Part shown: piece by piece, positions 1 to 12,809 of the stretch | Layout: each line of letters starts with the position of its first letter | Numbering within the stretch: the stretch's first letter is position 1 | Assembly (NCBI RefSeq): GCF_042242105.1 | Contig: NC_092029.1 | Span: 13,998,885-14,062,884 of the forward strand | Source: Pempheris klunzingeri | Taxonomy: Eukaryota > Chordata > Actinopteri > Acropomatiformes > Pempheridae | DNA: 64,000 bases | Direction of reading: 5' to 3' | Notes under the pieces: generated by a model | What the model saw: only the letters and a program-made list of their open reading frames with translations | Database searches by the model: none | Told to the model about the DNA's origin: nothing | Position numbers and translations under genes: made by a program

Positions 1-3000
1 ACTTGAAGCTCTTCCTCAGCATGTAAGTGACTTTGTTTCCCAACTGAATGTAGAGGGCAAGGTAGATCAACTGAAGCAGTATTTCAGTGATTTTACCCAA
101 GAATATGTCATCTCCATGGATGACGTGGAAGCCTCTTTGAGAAACCTGAAGGTTACTGTTGAGAAACTGCTGGCTGATTTCACTGCTTACATCCAAGACT
201 TTGCTGGTATGATGAAGGAGATGATTATTCGTGGCACCCTACCTGAAACCCTCATTCAGAAAATCCAGCAACACCTAAATACTATAAATGAGGAGTACGA
301 CATCAAGGCTGTGGTTATGTATGTGATTGATACCATGATGGAGATGATCCAGCAGATTGACCTGGAAAAACTGGAGGGCAGCAGCATTGCATTCCTGCGT
401 GATATTGACTCCAAGTATGAAATCAAGACTCAACTACAGATGATCATGAGTGATGTGAAACAAATAATTGACAGCTTTGACATTCAGAAATTTACTGCTG
501 ACCTGAAGAGGTTCATTTCATCCATCAACTTTAAAGCTCACATTGAGGAACTAATGAATCAGATTCCCACAAAGATTTTCAGCGATATAACAGATTATAT
601 TAGGGAAATAATTCAGGACCTTGACATCGTAGGTAAGATCAACTCATTCTACGCCAAGATCAGAGAGCTGATTGTAAAGTTTGAGGCTGACAAAAAGGTT
701 CAAGCTGTCTTGGAAAAGGCTGTGGAGCTCATCAAGCAGTTCAGGATTGAGGAAACCTTCAGGGCTGTAGCGAAGATGCTGAAGGACGCAGATTTCCCTA
801 CCAAATTCATGCAAGTCTTCCAGGTTGCCATCGACTACTTAAAAACAACTGAGGTTAAGGATATGATTCAACAGCTGAATATGTGCATTGAAACTATTGT
901 GCAGAAACTGAAGTCAATGGACTACAATGACTTCGTGGATAAAGCCAATCAATATATTGCTGAATACACTGCTTATATCAATGAGCTGATCAGGACTCTT
1001 GAAATCCCCCAGAAACTTGAGGCAACAAGAGATTTTGTCAACTTTGTCTTATCCTCTTCCAGAAACTTTATGGAGCGCCTGAGAGAAATCGAAGTTGCAG
1101 AAATTATTAAATCTTTTAAGGATTTCATTGACCAGCTAGTGTTTGAAAACGTTAGTGGATTTGCTGAATTCATAAAACAAGAAATTACAAATCTGGATGT
1201 CCATGCTGAAATTTCCTCTTATTTGCAGTTGGCAAGAAAGTGCTACACTGAGTTCATAACAATTGCCTCTAATATGTGCACTGCTTTGGTTGACCTCATC
1301 AAGAAGGTGGTACCTCAGCAAAAATTTGTCAGTGAGATATTGCAGATCATCGAGGGGCTCATTTCTGAACTGAAGAAAGCTGAATTCACCATGCCATCCT
1401 TCATCATTCCTTTCACTGATCTTGTTGTGCCTTCCCTGAAGGTCTGCCTAGATAAGCTTCACCAGTTTGAAATCCCATCACAGCTGGAAATCCCTGAGTT
1501 CACTATCTTGGGCTTCCACACTGTGCAAGCAACCAGCATCTCAATTAATGACATTAAACAGAGAATCATTGACTTAATTGATTTTGTTCTCAACTTTGAG
1601 ATGAAGATGTTTGGTATGGGAGCTTCATTTGGAGACCTGACTATGAACTACCTTCCTACACTACCGGAGCTTTCACTTCCTGAGATTACTGTACCTGAGT
1701 TCTCCTTTCCCACTCTCCCTCATGTTCCAGCAGAGAAACTTGTTAAGACTCTCCAACTCCCGGCATTTAAGCTGCCAGTCATTCCTAGTGAGATCAGGAT
1801 TCCAGGATTCGGTAAACTGAGCTATGAGATAAAAGTCAGCAGCCCCATCTACACCATTAGGAATGCTGCTGAAGTCCAGACGTCTCTTGATGTAGATGAA
1901 ACACCTCAGTTGACAGCTTTTCTGACCTCCCAAGGGACATCTCTCAGGTTTGAGATCCTTAACTTCAACCTGGATTCCACTGCTCGTATTGCGGTAACCA
2001 CGGGGCATCGTGTGATTGCTGCTGAGACCCTTAAGTTCACTCACAATTCTCTTGCATTAGACCACCATGCATCTGTGACATTTTATGATTTCTCAGCTCA
2101 GGCCTCAGCCAAGACCATAGTAAAGGCTACCACAGCCCCTTACAATGCTGAGCTTTTATATGAAGCTTTCTTAGCTACCAAGGGTGGTTTATCTGCCACT
2201 ATAGACACTTCCTATAAACACGTACTCGACCTCCCAATAATTGGTCTCACTGGTGAGACATCTGTAATTCAAAAAGCTGTGGCCCGCCAGGAAGGTACCT
2301 CTGTTACAATAACTGTTGGAAACCAGGGTACTGCCACCTTCAACTCTCATGATAGTACCCACAAGAGCGACCTGCGGATCACAGTCAATCCAACCACAGC
2401 CAAGATGACCTTCACCAGTGACACAGATACATACCTTTTGAAGATGAAACAAACCCTGAGTGCTGATTTTGTCATTTTCAGCTATTTCAAGTTTGATATT
2501 CGCTCTGAAGCAGAAGGCCCCACAATTAAAAACAACCTTTTAGTGGGATCTGTAAATGCCAATCTGCATGACATGAAGCTTGAGCTGAAGGCAACCCATA
2601 GTACAGATTCAATTGGTATTGTGAGTGGAACCCTATCCAATGCGTTGGATGTTACTGTCTTTCCCAGACAGTTTGTGTTCAAATTTCAGAATAAGGGAAA
2701 CACCAAGGTCAATTTTAATGATGCTCTTACTGCCAAAATTGATCTGCAGAATGATTACTCCGCAACCTTCAGGCCTGACATGCAACATGTGAGCACTATA
2801 ACTCTTGTTCGTCTTAATCAGCACAAACTGTTGTGGAACTACACTGTAGAGAACAATGGGAGGGAGGCTGCCATCCTTGCCGCTATAGAAGGGGAAGCAA
2901 ACCTTGATTTCCTTACTAGGCCCATCAGCATTCCCGAGATTGATCTCCCATTTGTTGACTTCCGTACTCCAGCTATTAGTGATCTTGACTTGTATGACCA

Positions 3001-5863
3001 GACTGGACTGAAGAGCATTTTGACAACCACTGAGCAGACCCTTAGTGTGGATGCCAAGATTGTTTACCAAAAAAGCCAGGCTGCCCCCCTTGTTGATATG
3101 ATGAGTCTGATCCAGATTCCCTCTGTTGGTAACCTGATCACAGAGCTGTCCTTCAAGTCTGCCATCATGAATCTGAATGTTAATGCTGGACTGTATACTG
3201 AGGATGACCTTGTGTTCCGCCTGGGAGCTACCACAGCCTCTGTGTTTGACAGTCTAAAGGCCAAGCTTGATGGCACCACCAGTCTGACCACCAAGAGAGG
3301 AATCAAGCTGGCTAATTCCCTCTCCTTTGAAAATCGTCACATTGAAGGCACTCATGACAGCACCATCAGTATGAGTACTGAGACTTTTGACACTGCTATC
3401 TCTGTTTCTACCATTGGAAAGATTAACCTGCCTATACTCAACTTGGAAGCAAACCAAAATCTGGTTGCAGACACCAAAACCAAAGCAAATGCTGTCTCCA
3501 CCTTGAGAATGATTGGTGATTTCAACATCCCTGTAATCAAAGCTGTTGGAAAGGCAGAGGCAGACCACAGTATGAAGCTGGAGGGAACCTTTGAGTATGC
3601 TTCCATGGAGTCATCCACTAAGGCAAACATGGATGGCACAGTGCTTGAAGACTATCTAGTTTTGGGAATCCTGGATAATGAGTTTAATCTGTATCTGAAC
3701 AATGATGGCCTGCGCTCCACCTCCAAGGTTATCACTGATGCTAAGTTTAACTATGGCACCACCAAAGTCTTTGGCATGGATGTAAATGAAAATCTTGCTG
3801 TTGAAGCCTCCCTGAGCCGTGTGTATGCAGTGTGGAAGTATATTGGCAACAATGAAGCAAACCTGTTCACTTTCAACACCAAGGGCAAGCATGTTGCCCA
3901 GGCAACCATTGACTTTGCTCCAACATCTTCCTTGACTGCTGATACTCAGATTGACATCTCTCAGCCAAGTAGCCTGGGCGACCTCACCATCTTTGAGAAA
4001 ACTGTTGCTGAAGTGACAGCCACTAAGCAGATGATCTCTGCCAATGCCAAATTTGTCAGCCCACTGTACACCACAAACCTGGCAGCTGAAGTAGAGGGCA
4101 GTGCTCCTGTCTTCAAGGTCACCTTTAAGTCCTCTGCCACCTCTGCCATTGTGCTCTTGGAATATGACACTGATGGTGAGTTTTTTATTAGCAAATAATA
4201 CACTTTTACATCATGAATAAAAAGCATCATTATAAGGTTTTAACTAAAGTCAATGTTCTTCAACAGCTTCCATTATCATAACCTTTGAACAAGCTGGCCT
4301 AAGCCTGACTGGGAAGGTGGTTTTCACCCACAGTGATCTGACCTTGGACATTCAACACGTTCTTTCCCATACACTGAGGTAACATTTAAAATAAGCATTG
4401 TCTGTGATATTTGGAGGATTTTACAGTTGTAATTTAGAAGTTACTCCAAGATACACATAATCTACTTAAATCCCAAGAAAAGACACCATATGTTGAAATA
4501 TATTGGTAATTATTTTCTGTAAAATTCTTCTGTTTCTTGGGTAAAATTGCCTTCTTAGCGATGGAAAAGTGACACATTCCTGCCTGTCCTTACAGTGACT
4601 CCCGTCTCACCCTGAATGTGGACATAACCAGCCCTGACTTCACTGACGTGAACTTGCGTTATGCTGTCCGCAAAGATGGAATTAGTGCCACAGTTTCTAT
4701 CCCATCTGCTGGCTTCCTGGGTCTTCATGCCCATGGCAGGGTCCCATCTCAGATGAATGCCAGGCTTTATGGCCGTTATGCTGTAAGGATCCCATACTGC
4801 TATTGCTGCTAATATTTGCACACTTATAATAATCAGGAGTTTTACATCTCATTTTATGTTTGTTTTTTCTGTTCAACAGTCTGACCCAGGGAAAGATATT
4901 GATATATTCACCATCAGAGCCTCTGCCAAGGATGCTGATAAAATGAATCTTAAGATGGTCATCAACATGGACGCCCCTGACATCATGCTCAGCGGACTAC
5001 AGGAAAGACTTCCAGCCATTACCTCTTGTTTGTCTAGTTTTGCTGAGAAATACCAACTGTTCAGATATGCTGCTCAGCTGAAGAATGTTGTGATGTACTA
5101 TACTGAGGAGGCCTACAACATCGCAAACAACCATGCTCCACACCTGAGTCAAGTGTCTATCCTCTTTAGGAACACTATTGTTCACTATCAGAAGACTGTT
5201 CAGGTCTTCCTGGATGCTGCCATCAAGGTCCTGAGGGAGACCCAGGTCAAATTGCCTGGCTCTGAGGAGATGACTCATCTCATTGAGGTGCTAAATAAGA
5301 TGACCACTGGCATTACCACTATGCTAGAGCGGACAATCCGCCTGGTGTCCGTTAATCTAGAGTATGCTTTCAAAGTCGTAATTGGCGCAATTAGTAAAAT
5401 TCAAGTCACAATGCCCATTGGCGATGTCATGGCTGGAGCCAAAATAACTGAAAAGATTAAGGACAGGGTGAAGACTATGACTAATAGTTTTGTGGATTGT
5501 TTGAAGAACCTGGGGAGTCTAGATATGTTGCTGGAGGAACTGGGTGACAGCATAAAAGTTTTTGTTGACAAGGCTCAGGACTTTGTTGATAACACCCTAA
5601 AGTCTGATGTTCTTGATGGTATAGCTGGCCACATTAATGCCTTCTATGAAAAACACATAAGCTTCATAAAAACAGTCACCAAGTATGCAAATACAGCTGT
5701 GGACATGGAGTATATACGTGGCAGCATTTATTACATCCTGGATCTTTTAAGATCTGTTGTGAATCAAGTTAACAACACCGTTACTGACTATCTGCAGCAG
5801 GTTCCTACTCAGTACAGATCTTATGTAAAAGTCAAGGGCAGAAAGCTCGAGATTAATCTCTGA
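1..5863 (+). CDS. apob: apolipoprotein B, upstream tandem copy, 3' part (5' end outside window)
   Basis: Structural protein of lipoprotein particles made by liver and gut; secreted. Seen here are the last 1,818 residues in four exons: 1-4175 (open from the window edge, codons starting at base 2), 4267-4378, 4596-4782 and 4880-5863, all with GT-AG junctions and consistent phase. The order resembles human apoB-100 from about residue 2,090 onward: amphipathic alpha-2 helices (to about base 1370), proline-rich beta segments (1380-1830, repeated IPxF/LPxL motifs), beta-2 strands, then the C-terminal alpha-3 helices in the last exon. The exon split matches human exons 26 to 29. A basic stretch at 3281-3313 reading SLTTKRGIKLA lines up with human LDL-receptor site B (RLTRKRGLKLA). 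About 95 residues present in the downstream copy are missing near base 3085. The last exon (327 residues) is shorter than in human. It is probably one of the apobb-type tandem genes known from zebrafish; which one cannot be decided here. Confidence 0.95.
3281..3313 (+). other. Partly conserved LDL-receptor-binding site B of upstream apoB
   Basis: The encoded SLTTKRGIKLA aligns without gaps with human apoB site B, RLTRKRGLKLA, and is followed by the conserved LSFEN..EG.HDST context. Lys-Arg and the later Lys are kept; the two flanking arginines are replaced by Ser and Thr. In human apoB-100 this basic cluster is the main LDL-receptor contact (established knowledge). Receptor binding of this fish copy is inference only. 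Confidence 0.75.
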
Positions 5864-6145
5864 ATCCATCTTCATGAGTAAGCTGAAAAACAGAAATGCT
5901 ACCAGTTGAAATGCTTCCGAATTATCTAAACATAAACATGTAAGTGCTTAAAAGATGTTGAACATTATTTAAACAATAAATGGATAGAAATTCTAAAAGA
6001 ACACAAAGTGTCATGTTCAGTGGATGAGAGTATAAAAATGGTATTACATGTAACACAAGCGCATCTAACAACTTGCATATCAGTTGTTCTGCAAGTCAAA
6101 TGTTTCTGTCTTTGTGTTTGATAGTATAATGTGAAATAAAGTGTG
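5864..6145 (+). terminator. 3' UTR and poly(A) signals of upstream apoB
   Basis: After the stop at 5861-5863 there are two AATAAA hexamers, at 5975-5980 and 6135-6140. Either could end the transcript; the second is followed by a GT-rich stretch (GTGTGTTTAC), favouring cleavage near 6155. Confidence 0.6.
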
Positions 6146-6159
6146 TTTACTGAATAGAG

Positions 6160-9100
6160 CTGTGTAGCAATTATTTTTTCCCCAGTCATTTACTACACTA
6201 CTTGCCTCTGCATGGACATGGGCAACAAATTCTAAATTTCCTATGTCCATAAAAATTGCAGAATTGCAGAATCCTGTAGTGTTTCATACACTGCTAGTAA
6301 AGTAGCAAAATAGTTAATCGGGTGAAAAACTACACATTATACCTCATCCTCAACATATGGGTATACTATTGTTTTTTTGCTAAAATATATTTCCAAAAGC
6401 AAAATGTGTCATAATTTTATTAACTGTCATTGACTCAAATATATTTATCAATGTGAATGTCTTAAATGTAGAAACAGTTTATCATTTACAAATTCAAATT
6501 GTTTGTCATGAGCAAACAAAAGTCCAGCATCCAGCTGAGCAGAGTTGATCGGTGACTGAGGTTTCTGTCTGAAGTCAAATTTCAGTGAGTGAAGGAGAGA
6601 TGTCATACAAACTGCCTCTAAAAAGTATATAAGCAAAAGCGACACAAAAAACTGTCTCTCTTCATCCATGCCCCTCCTGTACCTTACATTTTAGCTGTTG
6701 CTGTCGTTCAACTTGTAACTACATGGACCCAATGAAAACAGTTATGCATGACAACTTCATCTAAAACTCTAAAGTTGCCATTTGCTCTCTGCATGTTCAT
6801 GAACCTACTGATACAGTTATGTCATGTTTTTTAGAAACCACAGGGGGGCACTAGGACTTTTTTCAATGATGCTACAGTTAAATAATAGACTGGTCCTGCA
6901 GTTTTAAGAAGCTGTTGCCTGAATTTCATTATTCATTTGCATGATAGCATGTTATTCTTTAAAACACTGAATGGTAGAAATTCTATACTATACATTGATT
7001 ATCAGCAGATTTTGGTCTGCATATAAGTTAACTTTCCAAAAGCCTATCAGCTCCTTTCCAAACCAACCAACTGTGAAAAAGATGCATTCCAAATTAATTA
7101 AGAGGCAGATGTGATCTCAGGGACACATAACTGATGGCCTTGTTGATTTGTGCCAAGCTATGTAACTCCTTGAGCTTCTGTTGGCTGAATTGAAAAATGC
7201 TCTTATCAGTATCAATAGTTTACTTTTTATTTTGCAATTTCTTTGTATTCCAGCTAGCTGGCTGCATGTCTTTAATTCATTCAGTAAAGTACTAAAAATA
7301 TAAACTTTTTTTATATAAAAGTCAAAACAAGTCCAGGCAAGCCTCAGCCTCTCAGTTGAACCACTAATTGAGCTTTTGAGTAACATTGTCAGAAACTGAA
7401 ACCTTTGATCCATGACTGTCTCTCTTTAACAGTATTGGAACATGTTATCAAGTAGTTCTTGAGGGTACTAGAAGATACCAGTTAGTGTGATGTAGGGCGG
7501 TGTTTTCAGGGTGCTGCCCTCTGCCCTGAAACAGGTGAAATGTAACAAAATGTTCACTTGCAATAGAGATTACACGTAATGTTTATTCTAAGTCTTTTTC
7601 TGCAAAGAAATACTTGTGAACAAAGATTGTGATATTGCTTAATTTACACACCAAGTAAATGCCTGCTCTTCCTCAGTGATATTATGCAATAGCTTGAAAC
7701 GTAAGCCAGTTTCAACATGTATCATGAATCCTGGAAGCTGAACACAGAAAGCTGGATGAAATGATATTGGTTTATAATCAGTTAGGCAATTTATAAATCC
7801 TGCTGTTTGCCAATAGACATGCCACAAACATGGAAGATGTGTGAAATGATTATCAACCGACTGCAGCAACAAATCAGATAACTCAGTAACATGTCTACCT
7901 GACACCTCTTTGCTCCACTTATTGCACAACCTGATCTGCTTCGGCCAAAGCAAGGGAACTTAAAGAATGCACTCCTGAAACTGGATTATCTGCTGCTCAG
8001 TTGGAGAGAATTCTAACCAAACTACAGCACCAATCAAATTACAGCATGTGGATCCATCACTCACCGCTGACATGTTGATTTCCTTAATTTCAACAGCTTT
8101 ATTACTCATAGTATGACAGTTACTCAGCTTTTCTACTCTAAGGCAAGGACCCTTCCACACACTTGGCAAGTACGATTTACAGGCAAGTTTGCTTCAATAC
8201 GCATTTCTTTCAGTCATGCTTTTTTTTAGCACCTTGAGGGACTCAAGAGGGACTAACCCTAACCCCCAGAAAAGATCGTATACCTAACAACAAACTTGCA
8301 ATACTGACTGAGTCCTGAGTGGGACAGAGCTCTTTAGGTTACAGGTCTGATCTGGTTCTGTAATGGCCCGTAAATCCTCTTCATGAAAGATAGTGTCATA
8401 TCAGAAAAGAACAGGCATAATTACAGAAATAACATGAATAATTGATGTATTTCATTTCATCAGCTCCAGGGGCCTGGTATTGTGGTGCTGCCAACATTCT
8501 TGCTGTGGACACTTTTATGACCCCTATGGCAACTTTAAAAACAAAACAATCGTGCCTAGTGACAAATCTTTGGACTTTTTCGACAGATGTTCTCTCATAT
8601 CTCTTGAAGAGAGTGCACTCATGTGGCTGTTGCTCTCTGGATTGTGTGTGATCAGTGAGTGGAGACGGAAAGCCTCACCAAGTTGAGTCTACTGATCATC
8701 ATGCAGACAGAAACATGAATGAGTCTGACCACCCATTGTTTGTCTGATGACTGTGTGCGCTTTTTGTAGGAAATTACTCAACTTTTTTTCTCAAAATACA
8801 GAGTTACAAGTTTATTCCAGTGTCTTGGTCTTCTCTATTCATGACATTTAAGTTCCACAATCTGTGCAGCAACCTTCATAACAAGACAGATTTAGATGCT
8901 TTTAGATGAAAGAACTGGAATGTGTGTTTACATGATGTCACAAATAAGAAAATTACTATGTGATGAAATCTAGTGACATGTAGCAACTACTAGCAAGGAC
9001 GATTTTTGACTCATTGAAAATGAGTTGGTTACATCATCTGTCTATTGGTCTCTCTAACACACTTCATATACAAGAAAACATTCAGCTATTACCAGTTCAA

Positions 9101-9578
9101 GTACTGGACCTTTAGCTCTTTGCATCAAAAAGTTAAAGTAACTCAAAATTTAAGATGGTGAAACCCCTAGTTTGACTCCAGCGGACGAAGAAGACCATAC
9201 AGGTGGAGACGCCAGCTGAGTAGCAGCTATAACATTAGCTGACTGGCAATAAGGCAGTATTTCCTACAAAAGTCCTTTCAAAATCAGGTATGAAAGTCTT
9301 TTATAGTGCCAGCTGGAAAAGAAAGTTGGAACAAGTTGTTATCAGAACTGCTTTAATAAAATCACTTACATTACCAGGTTCTCTTAGCTGCTTTCACACT
9401 AATTTTGTGTTATCTCTATTTCATATCATGTTACTTTTTGTTTGTCTCTTAAGTTGTTTTATATGAAACAGGTGTGTGATTGTTATGGAAGCTGCTGATT
9501 GAACTTGGCCTCCTTAATGAGATTGGTCTATAATTTCAGATCCAAATGCAAGGTTCTGTAAAGCAATAAGAATTATCA
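6160..9578. other. Intergenic DNA between the two apoB genes, no gene recognised
   Basis: AT-rich sequence with frequent stops in all frames. No open frame here resembles a known protein; the longest are about 100 codons and lack exon-like composition. A small open stretch at 8442-8686 was looked at and not accepted as a gene. Confidence 0.6.
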
Positions 9579-9710
9579 GTCAATCAATCTTTATTTATAT
9601 AGCGCCAATTCACAACAGCGTTATCTCAAGACGCTTTACATAAAGAGCAGGTCTAGACCAAACTCTTTAATTAGAGCCATATTTATTCATTTGTTTAATT
9701 CATTTATTCA
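9579..9710. repeat. Dispersed teleost repeat fragment (SINE/LINE-tail type)
   Basis: Contains the string TTTATTTATATAGCGCCAAT followed by TCACAACA...TTATCTCAAGACGCTTTACA and AGAGCAGGTCTAGACC, which I recognise as a very common interspersed sequence in teleost genomes. It is a truncated copy. Family assignment would need a RepeatMasker search. Confidence 0.6.
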
Positions 9711-9737
9711 TAATCTCTCGATTTTTAAGATATGACT

Positions 9738-9792
9738 AATGGTTTATGTATCATCTCCTTTCTCCTTTGGTTTATGTATCATCTCCTTTCGT
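9738..9792. repeat. Two-copy tandem duplication of about 27 bp
   Basis: GGTTTATGTATCATCTCCTT occurs twice in succession (about 9739 and 9769), separated by a few bases. A recent local duplication with no visible function. Confidence 0.7.
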
Positions 9793-10854
9793 CCTCTGAC
9801 TGAAGAGGCGTCTTATCTCTAACTTGTACTAAGTCCAGCCATTATGACTCCTACTGCATCAACAAGACTGGATCACCACAGTTAAATGGGGGGAGAGCTG
9901 ATTCTGCTGTCTGGGTCTGGCTCTGACTCATCCTGTAAGGGTCCAGAGAAATCCAAATTCACATTACAAGACACAATCAGGCTTTATTGACTTTGGGATG
10001 CCAACCAGCACAGCTGATTATTTATTATTCAAGAAAAAAGTACATACAATACATACAAGATAACTGCTTGATCTATGGATATTTTGTATTTTGTGATCAC
10101 TTGTCTGTATCAATTTTCTCTAATTAATATTATGTTGAAAATGCTTGTAGTACATGACTGCAACCACACAGGGTGAGAAATCAGATTTGTAATTGTAATA
10201 ACTCTTTTAACTCATTTTTATGTATTGATAAAACTTTTGATTACGGCCATTTGCTCCAGGCCCCAATGAGTTGTTCCTGCACACTGTGATAACTGCACTC
10301 AGTGCTGCTGTGACTCTTATGCAATGGGAGAGTGTCTGTTCTTCTGCCTGATTAACTTATCTTGAATTGACTTATGGTCTCAAATCCCAGTCAGCTGTCA
10401 TACATTTCTCTTAGGAGGTGAAAGGTGAACCAAGAATGTTGAGATACCATATTTTGAAATAGATAATTACAATTGAAAATTGTATTAATAACGTGTAATT
10501 TCAACACATTTCAGATGTTATTGAATCTGCTTTGGGCTTTTCTGTAAAAACAAATGACAGTAACGTTAAATTCACTTTGTTGTAGGGCACTAGCGCACCA
10601 ATCTACCAATCTACAACACTGTGGGACATTATCTCAAACTGAGTAAACATGATAGGTTAGGTACCAGGTACTATCCACAGCTTTTGCCAATAGAATAGAA
10701 TGGTTCCAAGCAAGTAGAGTCGAGCCAAGCCAAGCCACGCCATAAGAGGCTAGAGAGGCCCTCTTCTAAATAATAGGATTTAAAGTAGAATATATTACAA
10801 AGCCTGAAACTGACAAAGACATTCATATTGTTTCAGTCAAATTAGAATTAGATT

Positions 10855-11180
10855 AAAGGTCCCATATAATACTAATTTTTCATTCAAGTTTACATACATG
10901 CATTTGGAGGCTCCAGTAGAAGAGGTTTACATGGTTTAATATGCAAAAAGCAAAGATTATTTTTCTCGCATCATATGTGGCTGCTCCAGCTTTTTTCAGC
11001 TTCTTTCTGCACCGTTTTAAACGAATAGAACAAACTCTGTGCTTTGCTTTTGCATTCAGCATCTTTGTGTTACTCTGAGTTGGTTCAGGAGGTTTTCACT
11101 GGCAGAGGCAGTCCACCTCCTGGTGGGCTGGAGGAGGTCACATGATCAACAGATCCCCTTATGGCATCATAAAGGGAGCC
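10855..11180. repeat. Dispersed DNA repeat, 'AGGTCCCATATAATGC'-type teleost element
   Basis: Starts with AAAGGTCCCATATAATACTA, then a CATTTGGAGGCTCCAGTAGA...GGTTTACATGGTTTAATATGC block and a CTGCTCCAGCTTTTTTCAGC block. This is the layout of an abundant percomorph interspersed repeat, probably a non-autonomous DNA transposon. The copy has no obvious coding capacity; boundaries are approximate. Confidence 0.6.
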
Positions 11181-11381
11181 AAATCTAAATGAGGTGTGAT
11201 CTTTTCCTAAAAATCTGGAAGGCTGCTGTTCAGAAAAAAATAGTGTTTTAGTATGATGTATTTAAGGCCTTGTGCAAAACCCTTTTTGTTTGAATCTACA
11301 AAGCTTTCTAATATCCTTTATCACAGACCACATGTATATAAGTGTGCCACATTATTATGCAAGTCCTATTTAACTTTGACC

Positions 11382-11660
11382 ATGGACAAGAAAAGTGACC
11401 TGACCAAAGAGTCAAAGAGTCTGAGCAAGGGATAATCTACAAATGATATAGCCAAGAAATTGCAGCGTGACCACCGAACCATAAAAAGATATGTCCAAAA
11501 TAGTCAGGATGGGAGAAAACCCAGAGTAGAAAAAGCTTGTCCAACATTATCAAGCCGAGAACTGTCAAGAAACAAACAAGAGGTTGCTAAAAGACCCTTA
11601 GCTACCAGTAAGGCCATTTTGGAAGCTGTGGGGCTCGATGATGTACCCAGGTCTACTTGA
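11382..11660 (+). pseudogene. Broken Tc1/mariner-type transposase, N-terminal helix-turn-helix part
   Basis: Starts MDKKSDLTKESKSLSKG, then an in-frame TAA at 11433-11435, and continues in frame with STNDIAKKLQRDHRTIKRY and GLDDVPRST before stopping at 11658-11660. The 'LTKE...DIAKKL.R..RTIKRY' pattern resembles the paired helix-turn-helix DNA-binding domain of Tc1/mariner-like transposases. The catalytic DDE region is absent, so this is a 5' remnant of an inactive element. The exact family is uncertain; a remnant of another DNA transposon with a similar N-terminal domain is the alternative. Confidence 0.6.
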
Positions 11661-11699
11661 TGCAGGACGCTAAAAGGACGCTTGATGATGAACTTGTTG

Positions 11700-12800
11700 G
11701 TCCTTTCCATCCTTTCAGGATGGTGTAAAAGTGAATTCTGAGGGGTACTGCACTTTTTAAAACTGCAAAAGTTTTATTTTGTATACAATTGTAAAGAAAA
11801 CTGTTGTTTTTGTTGAAGTTTGAATACACATTCTTCACATTTGAGAAACTGAGATTATGAAATGTTCAAGCTTCTAGCACACAGTATATCTGCTTTTTGT
11901 TTTTGGTTCTGACTTTTGACAAATGATGACTGTGCTCCATTCAGGTGTAGGCCAAGCCACTTAGACACCGTGCACTACACCAGGGCTCAGGAACTGGCAC
12001 ATCTAAAAGGAATGCAGCCATTATTAATGCCACATGTTACAGATGTGCTTATAATGCTATGATAAAAGATGATATTGTGTGTGCACAATATCATGATAGG
12101 CATGGCATGAAACGGCCTAAAAAAGGTACAGTGCATTGTGCATGTCATAAAAAACAAAAAAAACGTGGTGATAACACGCTACACGCGCTGCAGCTGAAGC
12201 AGCAGATGACTTTCAATTCTGTGTCAATATGATTCATATTGTTCAACAGTCATGGGACAAAGGTTCACTTAGCTTTCTGTGAGAGGCTGTCATGTATTTG
12301 TGGATGTTTAAAAATACACTAAAGGACACTGTAACCTTTGTGCTGAATAATTTTCTGTGAAGAACTCAACATCTTTACTTTCTTCTGAGAAAGTCTTAAC
12401 TACAACAGTCACTAGACTTGAAGACAGTGGTTTTGAAATAGAGTGAAAAACAAAATGGCACTCAACTAAAAAATTCAAAATACATCCCCTTTCTTACTGA
12501 TATAGCCACATTAGCTAGTTGATTTGTGCACTGCCCTTTGACCACTGCAAACAAGCAATCAAAGTTAGTGATTCAGGATATATGAGCTGTTATATGACAT
12601 TGATCTGATTGCAAATGCTTTATAGAATAAACGTGTTTTTTTTTAATTATGAGCATAAATACATTCATTTCTCCATTAAAAATGACCTCAGTATCAGCCC
12701 AATGTCTCAAGAAAACAACCCCAAATAATAAAACAAGAGCCAGAGAGGTAATTTGACATAATCGCATCGACCGCCCCCACCCAGTGCTGACAAGTCTTAG
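11700..12800. other. Intergenic DNA upstream of the second apoB gene
   Basis: No coding sequence recognised. One perfect 11-bp inverted repeat with a 4-nt loop lies at 12069-12094 (ATGATATTGTG / CACAATATCAT). Promoter elements of the downstream apoB begin after about 12810. Confidence 0.5.
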
Positions 12801-12809
12801 TTTGTGAAA

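Noticed and set aside
193..195. A CAA codon in the upstream apoB at roughly the place of the mammalian APOB C-to-U editing site
   Set aside because: The downstream mooring sequence needed for editing is absent, the alignment at single-residue level is loose, and fish are not known to carry APOBEC1.
2633..3070. Antisense open frames across the upstream apoB giant exon
   Set aside because: Shadows of the sense reading frame with no protein similarity.
8442..8686. Overlapping open frames of about 70 codons with a Cys-rich, signal-like segment in the apoB spacer
   Set aside because: No family recognised, two frames are equally open, and no splice or promoter context. Possibly repeat-derived, but not supportable as a gene.
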